Source: Chitinophaga oryziterrae
GTDB taxonomy: Bacteria > Bacteroidota > Bacteroidia > Chitinophagales > Chitinophagaceae
DNA: 64,000 nucleotides
Direction of reading: 5' to 3'
Assembly: GCF_009758125.1 (NCBI RefSeq)
Contig: NZ_WRXO01000001.1
Coordinates: 1,550,001 to 1,614,000, forward strand
The stretch's first letter is position 1, and each line of letters starts with the position of its first letter. The position numbers and the translations under genes are program-made. The notes under the pieces were generated by a model, which had not been told where the DNA came from, searched no databases, and saw only the letters and a list, made by a program, of their open reading frames with translations. This document shows positions 18,856 to 27,803 of the stretch, in pieces.

Positions 18856-20239
18856 TAGTATATAGTATTTCAATACCCGGTTTCCGGTTAAACAGTAAAA
18901 AAGTTACCAGAGATACCAGGATAGATAAATAATAAAGAGGTGGATTCCCGAAATATAAACAACCGGTGATAAAAGAAAAGATGACCATTAAACCAAGTAT
19001 GGGACGAATATTAATTTGAAGTGGGATCCGTTTTTTAAAATAAGCGTATCGTACCAGAAAGATCGCAAGAAATCCGCTTACTATGCCCAGGCAAGGCCCG
19101 TAAAGGTTTGCACGGGTAATGAGTAAAAGACTTATCAGGATATTTATAATACTGCCTAACAGAGAAGTGATAAATATATTATAAGTATTTTTTGCGAGAA
19201 CAAATAAAGAACCCATGAATGAGGTTAAAGCAAGAAGAGATCCACCAACTAATAAAATCGGGATATACTTCCATGCATCATAATACCTGGCCTCAATTAA
19301 ATATGTTACAAGGATTTTTGAAAGGGATGAAAAGACAATTGTCAGGCTTAATAATAAACCAATATAATAATTGAGCATCTTGTTGAACCGTGTTTGCAAA
19401 CTGTTTAAATCATTCTTTTTTAAAACAAGGTCCTGCCAGGCGGGTATGAAAAATGAGTTTACTAAAATGATAACACTGGAGAATTTTACAGCAATGGCAT
19501 AAATGCCGTTCGCTTCCAACCCCAGGAATCCTGCAATAATATATCTGTCAAATCCTCCCATCAGCCACCAACTGATTGCATTATATACCAGGGGAGCGGA
19601 GTAGAGAATCATTTCCTTTAATGCAGGACCGTTAAAACCTTCTATTTTTATAAAACTGAAAAAATTGATCCGGAAGAGAATATAAAATATACAAACTGTA
19701 TTGGAAAAGATCAATGAAAGCAGAATGCCCTGAAGATTGAGATGCAGCAGTGCTAATAATATAACATTGAAAAATAAGAGGAGTATACCGTTCAGAATAG
19801 AAAGATAAGTATACATTTTAATTAAACCCAGCCCCCGCAAAAATTGCTGTAAATAGCCCAGTAGCATAGAAGTGATAATAAACACACAAATCAGGTTCCT
19901 GTATATAAGCGAATTACTGATGGGAATAGCATAATTAATAACCCCAATAAGCAAGGCAGCGGCTATTATTACAGCAACGCTGTTGCTCACGGCAGATATC
20001 TGTTTATTCCGGTCACCTTTGCTTTCCATCAGCCATCTGTACAAGCCATCTGAAATTTTTAAAGTGATAATAGCCATTATTAATTGGCTACTGGTTAAAA
20101 CCAGATCATAATATCCCAGGTCATTTTTTGCCAGAATGAAGGAATAATAGGGGATTATTAAAATGGAAATAACTTTACTTAAAATTGGCCCTGTTGCATA
20201 AAGTAATGTGTCCCGTATTAACTTTTGATTGATTGACAT
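18821..20239 (-). CDS. Wzx-type polysaccharide flippase (MOP superfamily)
   Basis: A 472-residue integral membrane protein with about 12-14 hydrophobic helices across its whole length. It starts MSINQKLIRDTLLYATGPILSKVISILIIPYYSF, the usual opening of Wzx/RfbX O-antigen or repeat-unit flippases, and contains GGFDRYIIAGFLGLEANGIYAIAVKFSS, another conserved block of that family. It would move lipid-linked sugar units across the inner membrane. The 3' end overlaps the 3' end of the glycosyltransferase gene on the other strand by 35 nt. Together with the preceding two genes it forms a small polysaccharide locus. Confidence 0.88.
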   Translation of the reverse strand: MSINQKLIRDTLLYATGPILSKVISILIIPYYSFILAKNDLGYYDLVLTSSQLIMAIITLKISDGLYRWLMESKGDRNKQISAVSNSVAVIIAAALLIGVINYAIPISNSLIYRNLICVFIITSMLLGYLQQFLRGLGLIKMYTYLSILNGILLLFFNVILLALLHLNLQGILLSLIFSNTVCIFYILFRINFFSFIKIEGFNGPALKEMILYSAPLVYNAISWWLMGGFDRYIIAGFLGLEANGIYAIAVKFSSVIILVNSFFIPAWQDLVLKKNDLNSLQTRFNKMLNYYIGLLLSLTIVFSSLSKILVTYLIEARYYDAWKYIPILLVGGSLLALTSFMGSLFVLAKNTYNIFITSLLGSIINILISLLLITRANLYGPCLGIVSGFLAIFLVRYAYFKKRIPLQINIRPILGLMVIFSFITGCLYFGNPPLYYLSILVSLVTFLLFNRKPGIEILYTIRAIFLKSRNG

Positions 20240-20484
20240 CTTCTATATACTGAAATGCTTATCAGCTTCCGCCCGAATATAATGTTTTTTCTCATACTAT
20301 TTTCCCGCTAAAATAGAAGGTATTTATATGCCGGATAGATATGGAAATAAAGTGTCACGACCTGGGAAAAGAGCTGCTTTGAGACAGCAGAACACGCTGC
20401 ATACAGACTGATAAGGATCATTGCTTTTATTCCCCCTCGTCATTTTCCTGATGCCGGACCTGACTTAACTTGGCATAAAAAGCT

Positions 20485-21531
20485 ATGAAAGCATTAGTAT
20501 ATCATGGGCCCGGTAAGAAGTCATTCGAAGAAAAGCCCAAACCGGAAATTATCGCCCCTACAGATGCCATTGTAAAAATACTCAAGACAACGATTTGTGG
20601 TACGGACCTTCATATTCTCAAAGGGGATGTACCGGAAGTGACTGATGGCCGCATTCTCGGACACGAGGGCGTAGGTGTCATTGAAGCGACCGGAAGCAAT
20701 GTGGCTAATTTCAAAATAGGGGACCATGTACTGATATCCTGTATCACTTCCTGCGGAAAGTGTGAATATTGCCGTAAAGGGATGTATTCCCATTGTGAGA
20801 ACGGCGGTTGGATACTGGGCCATCTGATAGATGGTACACAGGCAGAATACGTCAGGATACCTTATGCAGACACCAGCCTTTATCATATACCTGAGGGAGC
20901 AAATGAGGAAGCGCTTGTAATGCTAAGCGATATACTTCCTACCGGTTATGAATGCGGAGTGCTGAACGGACAGGTAAAACCAGGCGATACCGTTGCCATT
21001 GTAGGAGCAGGGCCAATAGGACTGGCCAGCCTCCTGACCGCACAATTCTATTCACCGGCTGCTATTATAATGATAGACCTTGATAACAACCGGTTGCAGG
21101 TATCTAAAAAATTCGGGGCAACACATACGATCAACAGCACCGGACAAAATATCGTTGAAGAAATAATGGCGATTACTGGCAACAAGTGTGTAGATACCGC
21201 TATTGAAGCGGTGGGTATTCCCGCTACATTTGAAATATGTCAGGCAATTATTGCAGCAGGCGGGCACATCGCCAATGTAGGCGTACATGGGAAATCCGTT
21301 AACCTGCATCTGGAAAGTCTGTGGTCAAAGAACATCACGATTACCACAAGATTGGTAGATACGGTTACAACACCATTGTTGTTAAAGACAGTTATATCCA
21401 AAAAACTCGATCCCTTGTTATTGATTACACACAGATTCAGGTTAACAGAGATATTAGAGGCATATGAAACTTTCGGACATGCGGAAAAAGAGAAGTCATT
21501 GAAAGTGATTTTGTCCAATGACACTGCCTGA
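20485..21531 (+). CDS. Zinc-dependent alcohol dehydrogenase
   Basis: A 348-residue medium-chain dehydrogenase. The catalytic zinc ligand lies in TTICGTDLHILKG, followed by the GHEGVGVIEATG block. Structural zinc comes from four Cys in SCITSCGKCEYCRKGMYSHC. The NAD(P)-binding Rossmann motif is VAIVGAGPIGLAS. Size and motifs match the broad alcohol/threonine dehydrogenase group acting on small alcohols or aldehydes. It heads a cluster with a nitroreductase, a lipoprotein, a kinase pair and a baeRF protein, a combination that looks like a general stress unit. A 13-bp inverted repeat follows the gene. Confidence 0.92.
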   Translation: MKALVYHGPGKKSFEEKPKPEIIAPTDAIVKILKTTICGTDLHILKGDVPEVTDGRILGHEGVGVIEATGSNVANFKIGDHVLISCITSCGKCEYCRKGMYSHCENGGWILGHLIDGTQAEYVRIPYADTSLYHIPEGANEEALVMLSDILPTGYECGVLNGQVKPGDTVAIVGAGPIGLASLLTAQFYSPAAIIMIDLDNNRLQVSKKFGATHTINSTGQNIVEEIMAITGNKCVDTAIEAVGIPATFEICQAIIAAGGHIANVGVHGKSVNLHLESLWSKNITITTRLVDTVTTPLLLKTVISKKLDPLLLITHRFRLTEILEAYETFGHAEKEKSLKVILSNDTA

Positions 21532-21592
21532 GAACCATTTTACACCTTCAATGTCCAATAAACTTTTCCATTCTAGTTATTTACTTTTTTCG

Positions 21593-21626
21593 TGATACTA
21601 ATCAATTGCTAAGTTGATTAGTATCA
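21593..21626. promoter_or_regulatory. 13-bp perfect inverted repeat (operator or terminator)
   Basis: TGATACTAATCAA and TTGATTAGTATCA are exact inverted copies separated by 8 nt. The site sits between the alcohol dehydrogenase and nitroreductase genes. It has no T-run on the + side, so a protein-binding operator is as likely as a terminator. Confidence 0.65.
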
Positions 21627-21733
21627 TTGCCGGAAGAAAGATTTGAAAATAGCTTTATACAATGAAATTAAATGGATTCCCCAGAAATCCTCAAATGACC
21701 ACTACTAAATCTTAACTCTTTAATTAGCTTATT

Positions 21734-22369
21734 ATGAACACAGGCATTGCAGACGAACCCAGGACAATGACGGAAACCTTAAAGATCATTTACGAACGGC
21801 GCGCCGTCAGAAAATATAAAGACAGACCAGTGGACATAAACCTGGTCGAGCAGATATTGGATGCAGGGCGAATGGCTCCTTCGGCGATGAATAAGCAGCC
21901 CTGGCAATTTTATGTCCTTACAAATAAAGAGACCATACACTTATTCTCCCGGGAGATGAGCGGGGTAGTGATGAAAGGCTTGCTGAAAACCGGTATATCC
22001 GGTTTTGCCCAGATATTCAAGGCTGCTTATGGTCTTTTGCATCTTCCACATGGGATCGATCTTCACGCTATAAAAGACCCTGTCTTTTACGGAGCTCCGG
22101 TGGTCATATTCGTTACTTCTCCACGGGATAATGAATGGGCTTCCCTGGATGTTGGTATGTGTGCGCAGAATATGATGCTGGCCGCGAAATCCCTGGGACT
22201 GGATACTTGTCCCGTCGGCTTTGGGAAATATGTGGAAAAGACTAAGATTTTTTCCAGGCTACATGTACGGCCTACCGAAGAAGTACAGTTGGCTATTATC
22301 ATGGGTTATGGTGATGAATCGCCGGAAGTGCATAAAAGGAGCAGGGATAATCGTTTATTTATTGATTAA
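21734..22369 (+). CDS. Nitroreductase-family FMN oxidoreductase
   Basis: A 211-residue protein with the standard nitroreductase opening IIYERRAVRKYKDRPVDINLVEQILDAGRMAPSAMNKQPWQFYV, where the Arg-Arg and Ser/Asn residues bind FMN. The later block DVGMCAQNMMLAAKSLGLDTCPVGF is the dimer and FMN contact region. Such enzymes use NAD(P)H to reduce nitro compounds, quinones or flavins. The first 11 residues before MTETLK may not be conserved, and an internal start is possible. It belongs to the stress-type gene cluster. Confidence 0.92.
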   Translation: MNTGIADEPRTMTETLKIIYERRAVRKYKDRPVDINLVEQILDAGRMAPSAMNKQPWQFYVLTNKETIHLFSREMSGVVMKGLLKTGISGFAQIFKAAYGLLHLPHGIDLHAIKDPVFYGAPVVIFVTSPRDNEWASLDVGMCAQNMMLAAKSLGLDTCPVGFGKYVEKTKIFSRLHVRPTEEVQLAIIMGYGDESPEVHKRSRDNRLFID

Positions 22370-22458
22370 AAAATCTGTGTAGTGAGAACAAAGTAGCCGT
22401 GACAGTTTTGGAGTGACAATTAAATTCCATTCATTTTATAAAAATAAATTGAGTAACG

Positions 22459-23106
22459 ATGAAAAAGAATAATAAAGTTGCGTTCGCAATGCTGTCGCTG
22501 TTATTGATGATTTCGCTGCATCTGTTCAATTCCTGCGGCCCTTCCGTGCATCTGACTTCATCCTGGAACGATAAGAATGTGCAGCCTGTAAGGTTTTCAA
22601 AAATACTGGTAATGGCGATCGGCAAAGATTTGGAAAAGAGAAAGCTGGGGGAAGATAATATAAAGGCCGAATTACAGAAAAATGGGTTTACTGCTGCCAC
22701 AAGTCTCGATGAGTTCGGACCCGATTTTGCCAAAATAAATGATTCGCTCAAAATGCGCGGGCAGTTGCAGGACAAGCATTTCGATGGCGTGATCACAGTC
22801 CGGGTGCTGAATGTTGATGAACATGACCGCTGGCAACCCGGTAATTTATATTATGGCCCTGTAGGTTTCTACCGTGGATTTTACGGGTATTATTACAGGG
22901 TATGGGGCTATTATGCCGAACCCGGTTATATGGTCACTGATGTGGAAGTGCTGCTGGAAAGCAATCTTTATAAGGTGGATACAGGAGAACTTTTGTGGTC
23001 AGGGCAATCAAAAGCATTCAGCCGGAATCCTACTGAGGGAATGGCAAGAGATTATGCAAAAAATATTGTAAATGATATGATGGTCAGGAGGGTGATCATT
23101 CCTTAA
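22459..23106 (+). CDS. DUF4136-like lipoprotein
   Basis: A 215-residue protein with a lipoprotein signal (LHLFNSC, lipobox Cys at about residue 26). The mature part begins SVHLTSSWNDKNVQPVRFSKILVMAIGKD, the pattern of DUF4136 and related envelope lipoproteins of Bacteroidota, and includes an aromatic Gly/Tyr stretch (GPVGFYRGFYGYYYRVWGYY). The end GELLWSGQSKAFSRNPTEGMARDYAKNIVNDM is also family-like. The stop codon overlaps the next gene's start by 1 nt. The function is unknown; it is probably anchored in the outer membrane. Confidence 0.8.
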   Translation: MKKNNKVAFAMLSLLLMISLHLFNSCGPSVHLTSSWNDKNVQPVRFSKILVMAIGKDLEKRKLGEDNIKAELQKNGFTAATSLDEFGPDFAKINDSLKMRGQLQDKHFDGVITVRVLNVDEHDRWQPGNLYYGPVGFYRGFYGYYYRVWGYYAEPGYMVTDVEVLLESNLYKVDTGELLWSGQSKAFSRNPTEGMARDYAKNIVNDMMVRRVIIP

Positions 23107-23624
23107 TGTTAATTATGATTATTATCGTATCGGGGTTACCTGGTTCCGGGAAAAGTTACTTTGCTTCCCGGCTTTCCAGGTTAATCCATGCAGATTACAT
23201 TAACAGCGACCGGATAAGAAAAAGTCTGTTCCCCACCAGGTCCTATTCAGAAAAGGAGAAATCATCTGTGTATGATGAAATGTTGAAATTAATGCGACAG
23301 GCGATAGTACAAAATAAAGACCTGGTACTGGATGCTACATTCTATGCAAATGATATACGCAAAAGATTCACCGATGAAGCTAAGGACGGAGATATTGTTT
23401 TCATTGAAATTGTAGCCGAAGAGGCTGTCATAAAGGAGAGATTAAAACAAAAAAGAGTAGACAGTGAGGCTGATTTTGAAGTATATAAACTCATCAAAGA
23501 ACAATGGGAACCTTTGCAGGAGCATCAGTTGAAACTGGTGTCTTCTGATAATAACATAGAAGACATGCTGCACAAAGCTGTTGATTACCTAAAGTTGAGA
23601 AATGACAAAAGAACAGATTGCTAA
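23106..23624 (+). CDS. P-loop kinase (AAA_33 type), first half of a split AAA/APH pair
   Basis: A 172-residue P-loop protein: Walker A is GLPGSGKS (about residues 10-17), the substrate/lid region includes INSDRIRKSLF, and LVLDATFYANDIRKRF holds the second acidic strand. In many Proteobacteria this domain is fused to an aminoglycoside-phosphotransferase-like domain in one protein; here the partner is the next gene, which overlaps by 23 nt. The start may be the Met at 23106 or 23115. The pair probably phosphorylates a small molecule or RNA end, but the substrate is not known. Confidence 0.85.
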   Translation: MLIMIIIVSGLPGSGKSYFASRLSRLIHADYINSDRIRKSLFPTRSYSEKEKSSVYDEMLKLMRQAIVQNKDLVLDATFYANDIRKRFTDEAKDGDIVFIEIVAEEAVIKERLKQKRVDSEADFEVYKLIKEQWEPLQEHQLKLVSSDNNIEDMLHKAVDYLKLRNDKRTDC

Positions 23625-24606
23625 ATTGCATTCGGAAGGGGAGTTTCCGGAACAAATCAGTAGGCCGGACCTTGTTGAAACACATATTTCCTGGGTATTC
23701 TTATGTGACCAGTTCGTATATAAAATTAAAAAGCCGATCACTTATTCTTTTCTTGACTTCTCTACATTGGAAAAGCGGAAATACTATTGTGAAAAAGAGA
23801 TTGAACTGAATAGAAGGCTTACCAGTAACATGTACCTCGATGTGCAGCCCATAAGGGAAATCTCAGGAAGATTTTATATCGGCAATCAGAATGGTGAGAT
23901 AATTGATTATGCCGTGAGAATGCGAAAACTGGATAGCAGCAGGCAAATGGACGTATTGTTGATGAAGAATAAGGTCATAGATTCCGACATCCGGGACCTG
24001 GCAAAAAAGATAGCCACATTTCACAAAAATACCGGGGTCATTTATAAAAAAGATGTTCTGCAGATAAGGGATGAATTTAATGATTTAAAAAATGAAAGGG
24101 GATATTTAGATGCAGAGAACAGGGCTATCCTTGATGAAGCTATTGAATCGTCTGATGCATTTATTGAAAAGCATAAAGATCTCTTTGCCCTCCGCCTCAA
24201 AAAAGGGTTTTACCGGGACTGCCATGGGGATCTGCATACCAGGAATATTTTCTTATTACCAGACCCTCAGCCCTTTGACTGTATAGAATTCAATGATGAA
24301 TACCGTCAGATCGATGTGCTGAACGAGGTCGCCTTTCTTTGCATGGACCTGGATGCATTTGGTAAGCCGGAATTGGCTGATCTGTTTTTTCGCTACTATA
24401 GTAATTTCTTTCCTGCCATAACGTCTAATGCAGACTGGAAACTTTTTCTTTATTATAAAAGTTACCGGGCCAATATCCGGGCAAAGGTCAATAGCCTTAG
24501 AGCACGAAGCACCGACAATCATGCCGCAAGGGAATCAGCCCTGGCGGAGGTGAACAAATACCTCAGCATGGTAGCGGGCTACCAAAAGATGTTGCTCCCG
24601 GTATGA
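23602..24606 (+). CDS. Aminoglycoside-phosphotransferase-like kinase, second half of the pair
   Basis: A 334-residue protein with the APH/choline-kinase fold. It shows an N-lobe FLCDQFVYKIKKPITYSFLDFS with the ATP-binding Lys, the catalytic loop YRDCHGDLHTRNIFL (Asp in HGDLH) and the metal-binding block FDCIEFNDEYRQIDVLNEVAFLCMDLD. Such domains are usually fused behind a P-loop kinase domain, and the short overlap with the preceding gene keeps that order. It converges on the baeRF gene with only 2 nt between stops. True aminoglycoside resistance is unlikely; a metabolite kinase is the better reading. Confidence 0.85.
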   Translation: MTKEQIAKLHSEGEFPEQISRPDLVETHISWVFLCDQFVYKIKKPITYSFLDFSTLEKRKYYCEKEIELNRRLTSNMYLDVQPIREISGRFYIGNQNGEIIDYAVRMRKLDSSRQMDVLLMKNKVIDSDIRDLAKKIATFHKNTGVIYKKDVLQIRDEFNDLKNERGYLDAENRAILDEAIESSDAFIEKHKDLFALRLKKGFYRDCHGDLHTRNIFLLPDPQPFDCIEFNDEYRQIDVLNEVAFLCMDLDAFGKPELADLFFRYYSNFFPAITSNADWKLFLYYKSYRANIRAKVNSLRARSTDNHAARESALAEVNKYLSMVAGYQKMLLPV

Positions 24607-24608
24607 GC

Positions 24609-25763
24609 TTAATATCTTGTGATCAGACCTATCCGCTGGTGGGCTTGCAGTGTACCATTTTCCAGGAGTATCACCTGACCATTCTTTTCCAATACGATCT
24701 CCATAAGGTCATTGATCGCATCGGCAAGGACCTGATGTGGCTTTAAAGGCGATTGCGAATGTAAATTATATTCATTTTTTTCGGTTAGGAAACCTGGTCG
24801 TGAAAAATCTTTTTCTACAAGGAGTTTCAGGGCATTTCCTTCTTTGGCTGCTTTCCAGATCTCGGGGACACCTGTAATACCACGTCCCTGACCGATTTTT
24901 TCTTCAAAATCCGTAATCAGTTGCTGTTTGGACTGGTCCATGAATGACCTGAGCAATTCAAAGGTCATTTTCCCTAGTTCCGTTGTCGTGATATGGGAGT
25001 AATTACCGGGCAGTTCGCTTATAATATTTTTATTATGGTGGTTGACCATTTTAAAATATGACAGATCTTTTTTTGCTCCGGCAATGATCAATGGAATATT
25101 ATGATTAGTAAGGTAGTGCTTCAATCCATCATCGACCGCTTCGGAAAAATGTTGAAATCGTATTTCTTCCAGTTGGGATTTTTCTCTCTCAAATTCTCTT
25201 ACAAAGGCATTGCCAACAGATGATGAGCCACGGGAAGGCCGGGCATATTCGTAATCATCTACGTATATTTTGGGGAAATCATTATCCTTTATTTCAGAGA
25301 GACTATTTAACCTGCCCCCGAAAAGTCTCGCTTCTTTCTCAGTTAAAAGTAAAGTATAATAGGGAAGGGAATAATATGCCTGGTACAGAAGGTCCCTGAT
25401 CTCGAACGAACGGTTAATTATTACTTTTTCCCTGACCGGGAAATGAAACTGTACCAATTCTTTTATATTAGCGGAAACATATAGCCCAATCCCCTCTGAA
25501 TTATGGTTGAAATCGACTTGCCCGAATAGTTCATCGATGGATTGTTGCAGCGGTTTAATTTCTTCCTTCCCATAGTTGTACGACAAATATTTTTTAGCCT
25601 CCATGACCGCTTTCTCAACCTGCAACCGATCAACTCTTCTTTCCGGAGAAAGTTTATGTGTGGGAACAATAATGGAAATGCATATATTCCCTTTTTCTTT
25701 TTGTACTAGCCTGATCAGTTCTTCACCTGTCAGAACCCGGTTGTCAATGATCGTCTTTTCCAT
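24609..25763 (-). CDS. baeRF-type protein (bacterial release-factor-like family)
   Basis: A 384-residue protein that resembles the bacterial archaeo-eukaryotic release factor families (baeRF family 3 by length and pattern). Typical blocks are ISIIVPTHKLSPERRVDRLQVEKAV near the N-terminus, GIGLYVSANIKELVQFHFPVREKVIINRSFEI in the middle, and PLIIAGAKKDLSYFKMVNHH, which corresponds to the eRF1/pelota-like core. These proteins are thought to act on stalled ribosomes or under stress. The Met at 25763 (MEKTIID) is preferred to one six codons earlier. The nearby alcohol dehydrogenase, nitroreductase and kinase pair strengthen the stress reading. The family assignment is from memory of the pattern. 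Confidence 0.75.
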   Translation of the reverse strand: MEKTIIDNRVLTGEELIRLVQKEKGNICISIIVPTHKLSPERRVDRLQVEKAVMEAKKYLSYNYGKEEIKPLQQSIDELFGQVDFNHNSEGIGLYVSANIKELVQFHFPVREKVIINRSFEIRDLLYQAYYSLPYYTLLLTEKEARLFGGRLNSLSEIKDNDFPKIYVDDYEYARPSRGSSSVGNAFVREFEREKSQLEEIRFQHFSEAVDDGLKHYLTNHNIPLIIAGAKKDLSYFKMVNHHNKNIISELPGNYSHITTTELGKMTFELLRSFMDQSKQQLITDFEEKIGQGRGITGVPEIWKAAKEGNALKLLVEKDFSRPGFLTEKNEYNLHSQSPLKPHQVLADAINDLMEIVLEKNGQVILLENGTLQAHQRIGLITRY

Positions 25764-25905
25764 AGAAGCAATTTTTAACAAATCTAATGGACTGGCGGCC
25801 TGTTAGTCAATGATTCTGATCATTCAATGCAATGATTTAAAAGGTATCCACTGTGCAGACTATATAAACTTTCGTTCTTTCAGGAGAGGGAGAAAACAAA
25901 ACAGT

Positions 25906-26343
25906 TTATTTACCAATATCCTCATTCCAAAGATCCGGATGTTCCCGGATGAACCGTTGCATTATCTCAATACATTCCTTATTGTTTTCTACGATCACTT
26001 CCAGATTGTTTGCTTTAAGCAGGCTTTCCGAGCCCATGAATGTTTGATTTTCGCCGATCACGATCTTTGGGATACCATATAGCAATATAGCGCCGGAACA
26101 CATAGGGCAGGGGGATAATGTTGTATATAATACACAATCCCTGTAGGTAGCAGCGGTAAGCCTGCCGGCATTTTCGAGTGCGTCCATTTCCGCATGAAGG
26201 ATAACACTGTTTTTTTGTACCCTTCGGTTATGCCCGCGTCCAATAATATTATCCTTGTGCACCAGCACAGACCCTATAGGGATACCACCTTCATCAAGGC
26301 CCTTTAATGCCTCTTCAATGGCGGCCATCATAAAATTGCTCAT
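25906..26343 (-). CDS. Nucleoside/nucleotide deaminase (CDA fold)
   Basis: A 145-residue cytidine/deoxycytidylate deaminase-fold enzyme. The zinc ligands are clear: HAEMDALENAG (His and catalytic Glu) and PCPMCSGAILLYG (two Cys). The start MSNFMMAAIEEALKG and the size agree with guanine deaminases and other small nucleoside deaminases more than with TadA, which normally has different surrounding residues. The exact base (guanine, cytosine or adenosine) cannot be fixed from the motif. It is the last gene of the cluster, on the minus strand. Confidence 0.88.
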   Translation of the reverse strand: MSNFMMAAIEEALKGLDEGGIPIGSVLVHKDNIIGRGHNRRVQKNSVILHAEMDALENAGRLTAATYRDCVLYTTLSPCPMCSGAILLYGIPKIVIGENQTFMGSESLLKANNLEVIVENNKECIEIMQRFIREHPDLWNEDIGK

Positions 26344-26859
26344 AACATTGAATATTAGTTTGGAATAACAGGAGAATTCAAGCGAAAGATGTTGGACACT
26401 AATATAAATCCGTTAGTTTATGAATATAGGATATAATTGGGAAAGATACAAAAGGACCGCATGACGCTGGCTAACAATTGAGCCAAGGTAGCTGTCGGAT
26501 TAAATACTAATTATTAAAGATGAAGAGATCAGGTTGAATAAGACTGATAGCGGCGGCGAATTCCCACTCACGTGTTATTCTGTCCATACAATATTGATCT
26601 ATCTTGCATATTGAGATATTTTTCTCATATAAAATCCTTAATGACGAGCGGATCGCCAGGAAGTGGACGATGCCCTTACAGGGATGGGCCGTCTCAGCCT
26701 CCCAGTTAAAGATTATATTTGGCGACCGAATGAGTACCGATCTATGATAGGGTTCCGTAAAAAAGAGGCGGCGACTTGCTCTTTGGATGGACCTGTCGCC
26801 GCCCCAATTAAACTCGTTAAAATTTATATGATGAAACTGTTCAAATTTTACTCCCCTTT
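26344..26859. other. Gap with one strong hairpin
   Basis: About 515 nt without a convincing gene. At 26767-26803 a perfect 9-bp GC-rich stem (GGCGGCGAC with GTCGCCGCC) encloses a 19-nt loop, about 55 nt before the following lipoprotein gene. It could be a terminator or a leader structure of that gene. Confidence 0.5.
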
Positions 26860-27345
26860 ATGATCAAGAAAGCCTTTATATTTTTATCCATATTAATTTC
26901 TGGATGCAGTTCATGCGTGAATAATTTTTATGGTACAAATAGCCATCCATACTTAAGCATTGATCTGAAAGATACCACTATAAATTATTCAACATTAGCT
27001 TACTATATAGATTCAGTACTAAATAAGGGTAAACATTTCCCAGAGTCCATAAAGTCTCAGTTTTATATCAATAGCTTACAGACCGATTTACATGAAGACA
27101 ACAGATTAATTCACTTTAAGGAAGATCCGGAGGAATGGTATCTTATAGAATTTCAAGGATCGCCGTGCATCGTTGATGCAATATATAACCCTAAGCTTTC
27201 ATTGAATCCAATTTTCGAAAGGGAGCAATTAGCTGAAGGCCAAGTGTCAAGGATTGAGAATAGAATCAAAATCGAAATATTTTATAAGGCTAAATTATAC
27301 GCCAAAGAAAATCATATCTTCGATTCATCTGACCACAGACAATGA
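26860..27345 (+). CDS. Small lipoprotein, unknown function
   Basis: A 161-residue protein with a lipoprotein signal peptide (MIKKAFIFLSILISGCSSC, lipobox ISGC). The mature part is mixed alpha/beta and includes EEWYLIEFQGSPCIVDAIYNPKL. I do not recognise a family. It stands alone between two AT-rich gaps. A 113-residue unknown gene follows 116 nt later. Isolated small lipoproteins beside small acidic proteins can be toxin-immunity or contact-system leftovers, but nothing here proves that. Confidence 0.65.
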   Translation: MIKKAFIFLSILISGCSSCVNNFYGTNSHPYLSIDLKDTTINYSTLAYYIDSVLNKGKHFPESIKSQFYINSLQTDLHEDNRLIHFKEDPEEWYLIEFQGSPCIVDAIYNPKLSLNPIFEREQLAEGQVSRIENRIKIEIFYKAKLYAKENHIFDSSDHRQ

Positions 27346-27461
27346 TATTTAATAAATTACTTCTGACACAGTTCATTTTACAGGCCTATATGATCAGATA
27401 GATAAAGCTAATACATAATGAAGCCGGTGCTGTTATCCGAATTAATTTTGAATAATAAATT

Positions 27462-27803
27462 ATGCAAACAAATTTTGAATTACCCATTCAGACAACACTT
27501 TTCAGAACCGGTAAACCTGTCGCTCAGGAACTGACTGCGAGCTGTGATCAATATAGAAAATGGGTTGCTATCTATAAAAACAAAGGCGAGGATTTAATGG
27601 AACCAATTTCTGCGTGGGAATTTGTTATATCGATTTTTGAAATAGATAAAGAGAATGTAGATGAAAATTTTGGACCGAATGAAATGTACAATATAAGAAG
27701 GTACTATGCTAAAGATCAGGAAGAGTTAAGAGAGAAATTGTATCAGCTAAATATAGACTTAAGCAAATTCACCTATCCATGGAGGTGCGATTATCCACTA
27801 TAA
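27462..27803 (+). CDS. Small acidic protein, unknown function
   Basis: A 113-residue acidic protein without signal peptide or membrane segment. It has a Glu/Asp-rich middle (SIFEIDKENVDENFGPNEMYNIRRYYAKDQEE) and ends SKFTYPWRCDYPL. I do not recognise a family. Size and acidity recall immunity proteins of polymorphic toxin systems, but no toxin gene is adjacent. It has an AT-rich upstream gap and a 500-nt gene-free stretch behind it. Confidence 0.55.
   Translation: MQTNFELPIQTTLFRTGKPVAQELTASCDQYRKWVAIYKNKGEDLMEPISAWEFVISIFEIDKENVDENFGPNEMYNIRRYYAKDQEELREKLYQLNIDLSKFTYPWRCDYPL

Noticed and set aside
26663..26863. 66-codon + strand frame before the small lipoprotein gene
   Set aside because: It contains the strong GC-rich hairpin and shows no protein-like pattern; it overlaps the lipoprotein start by 4 nt but has no other support.
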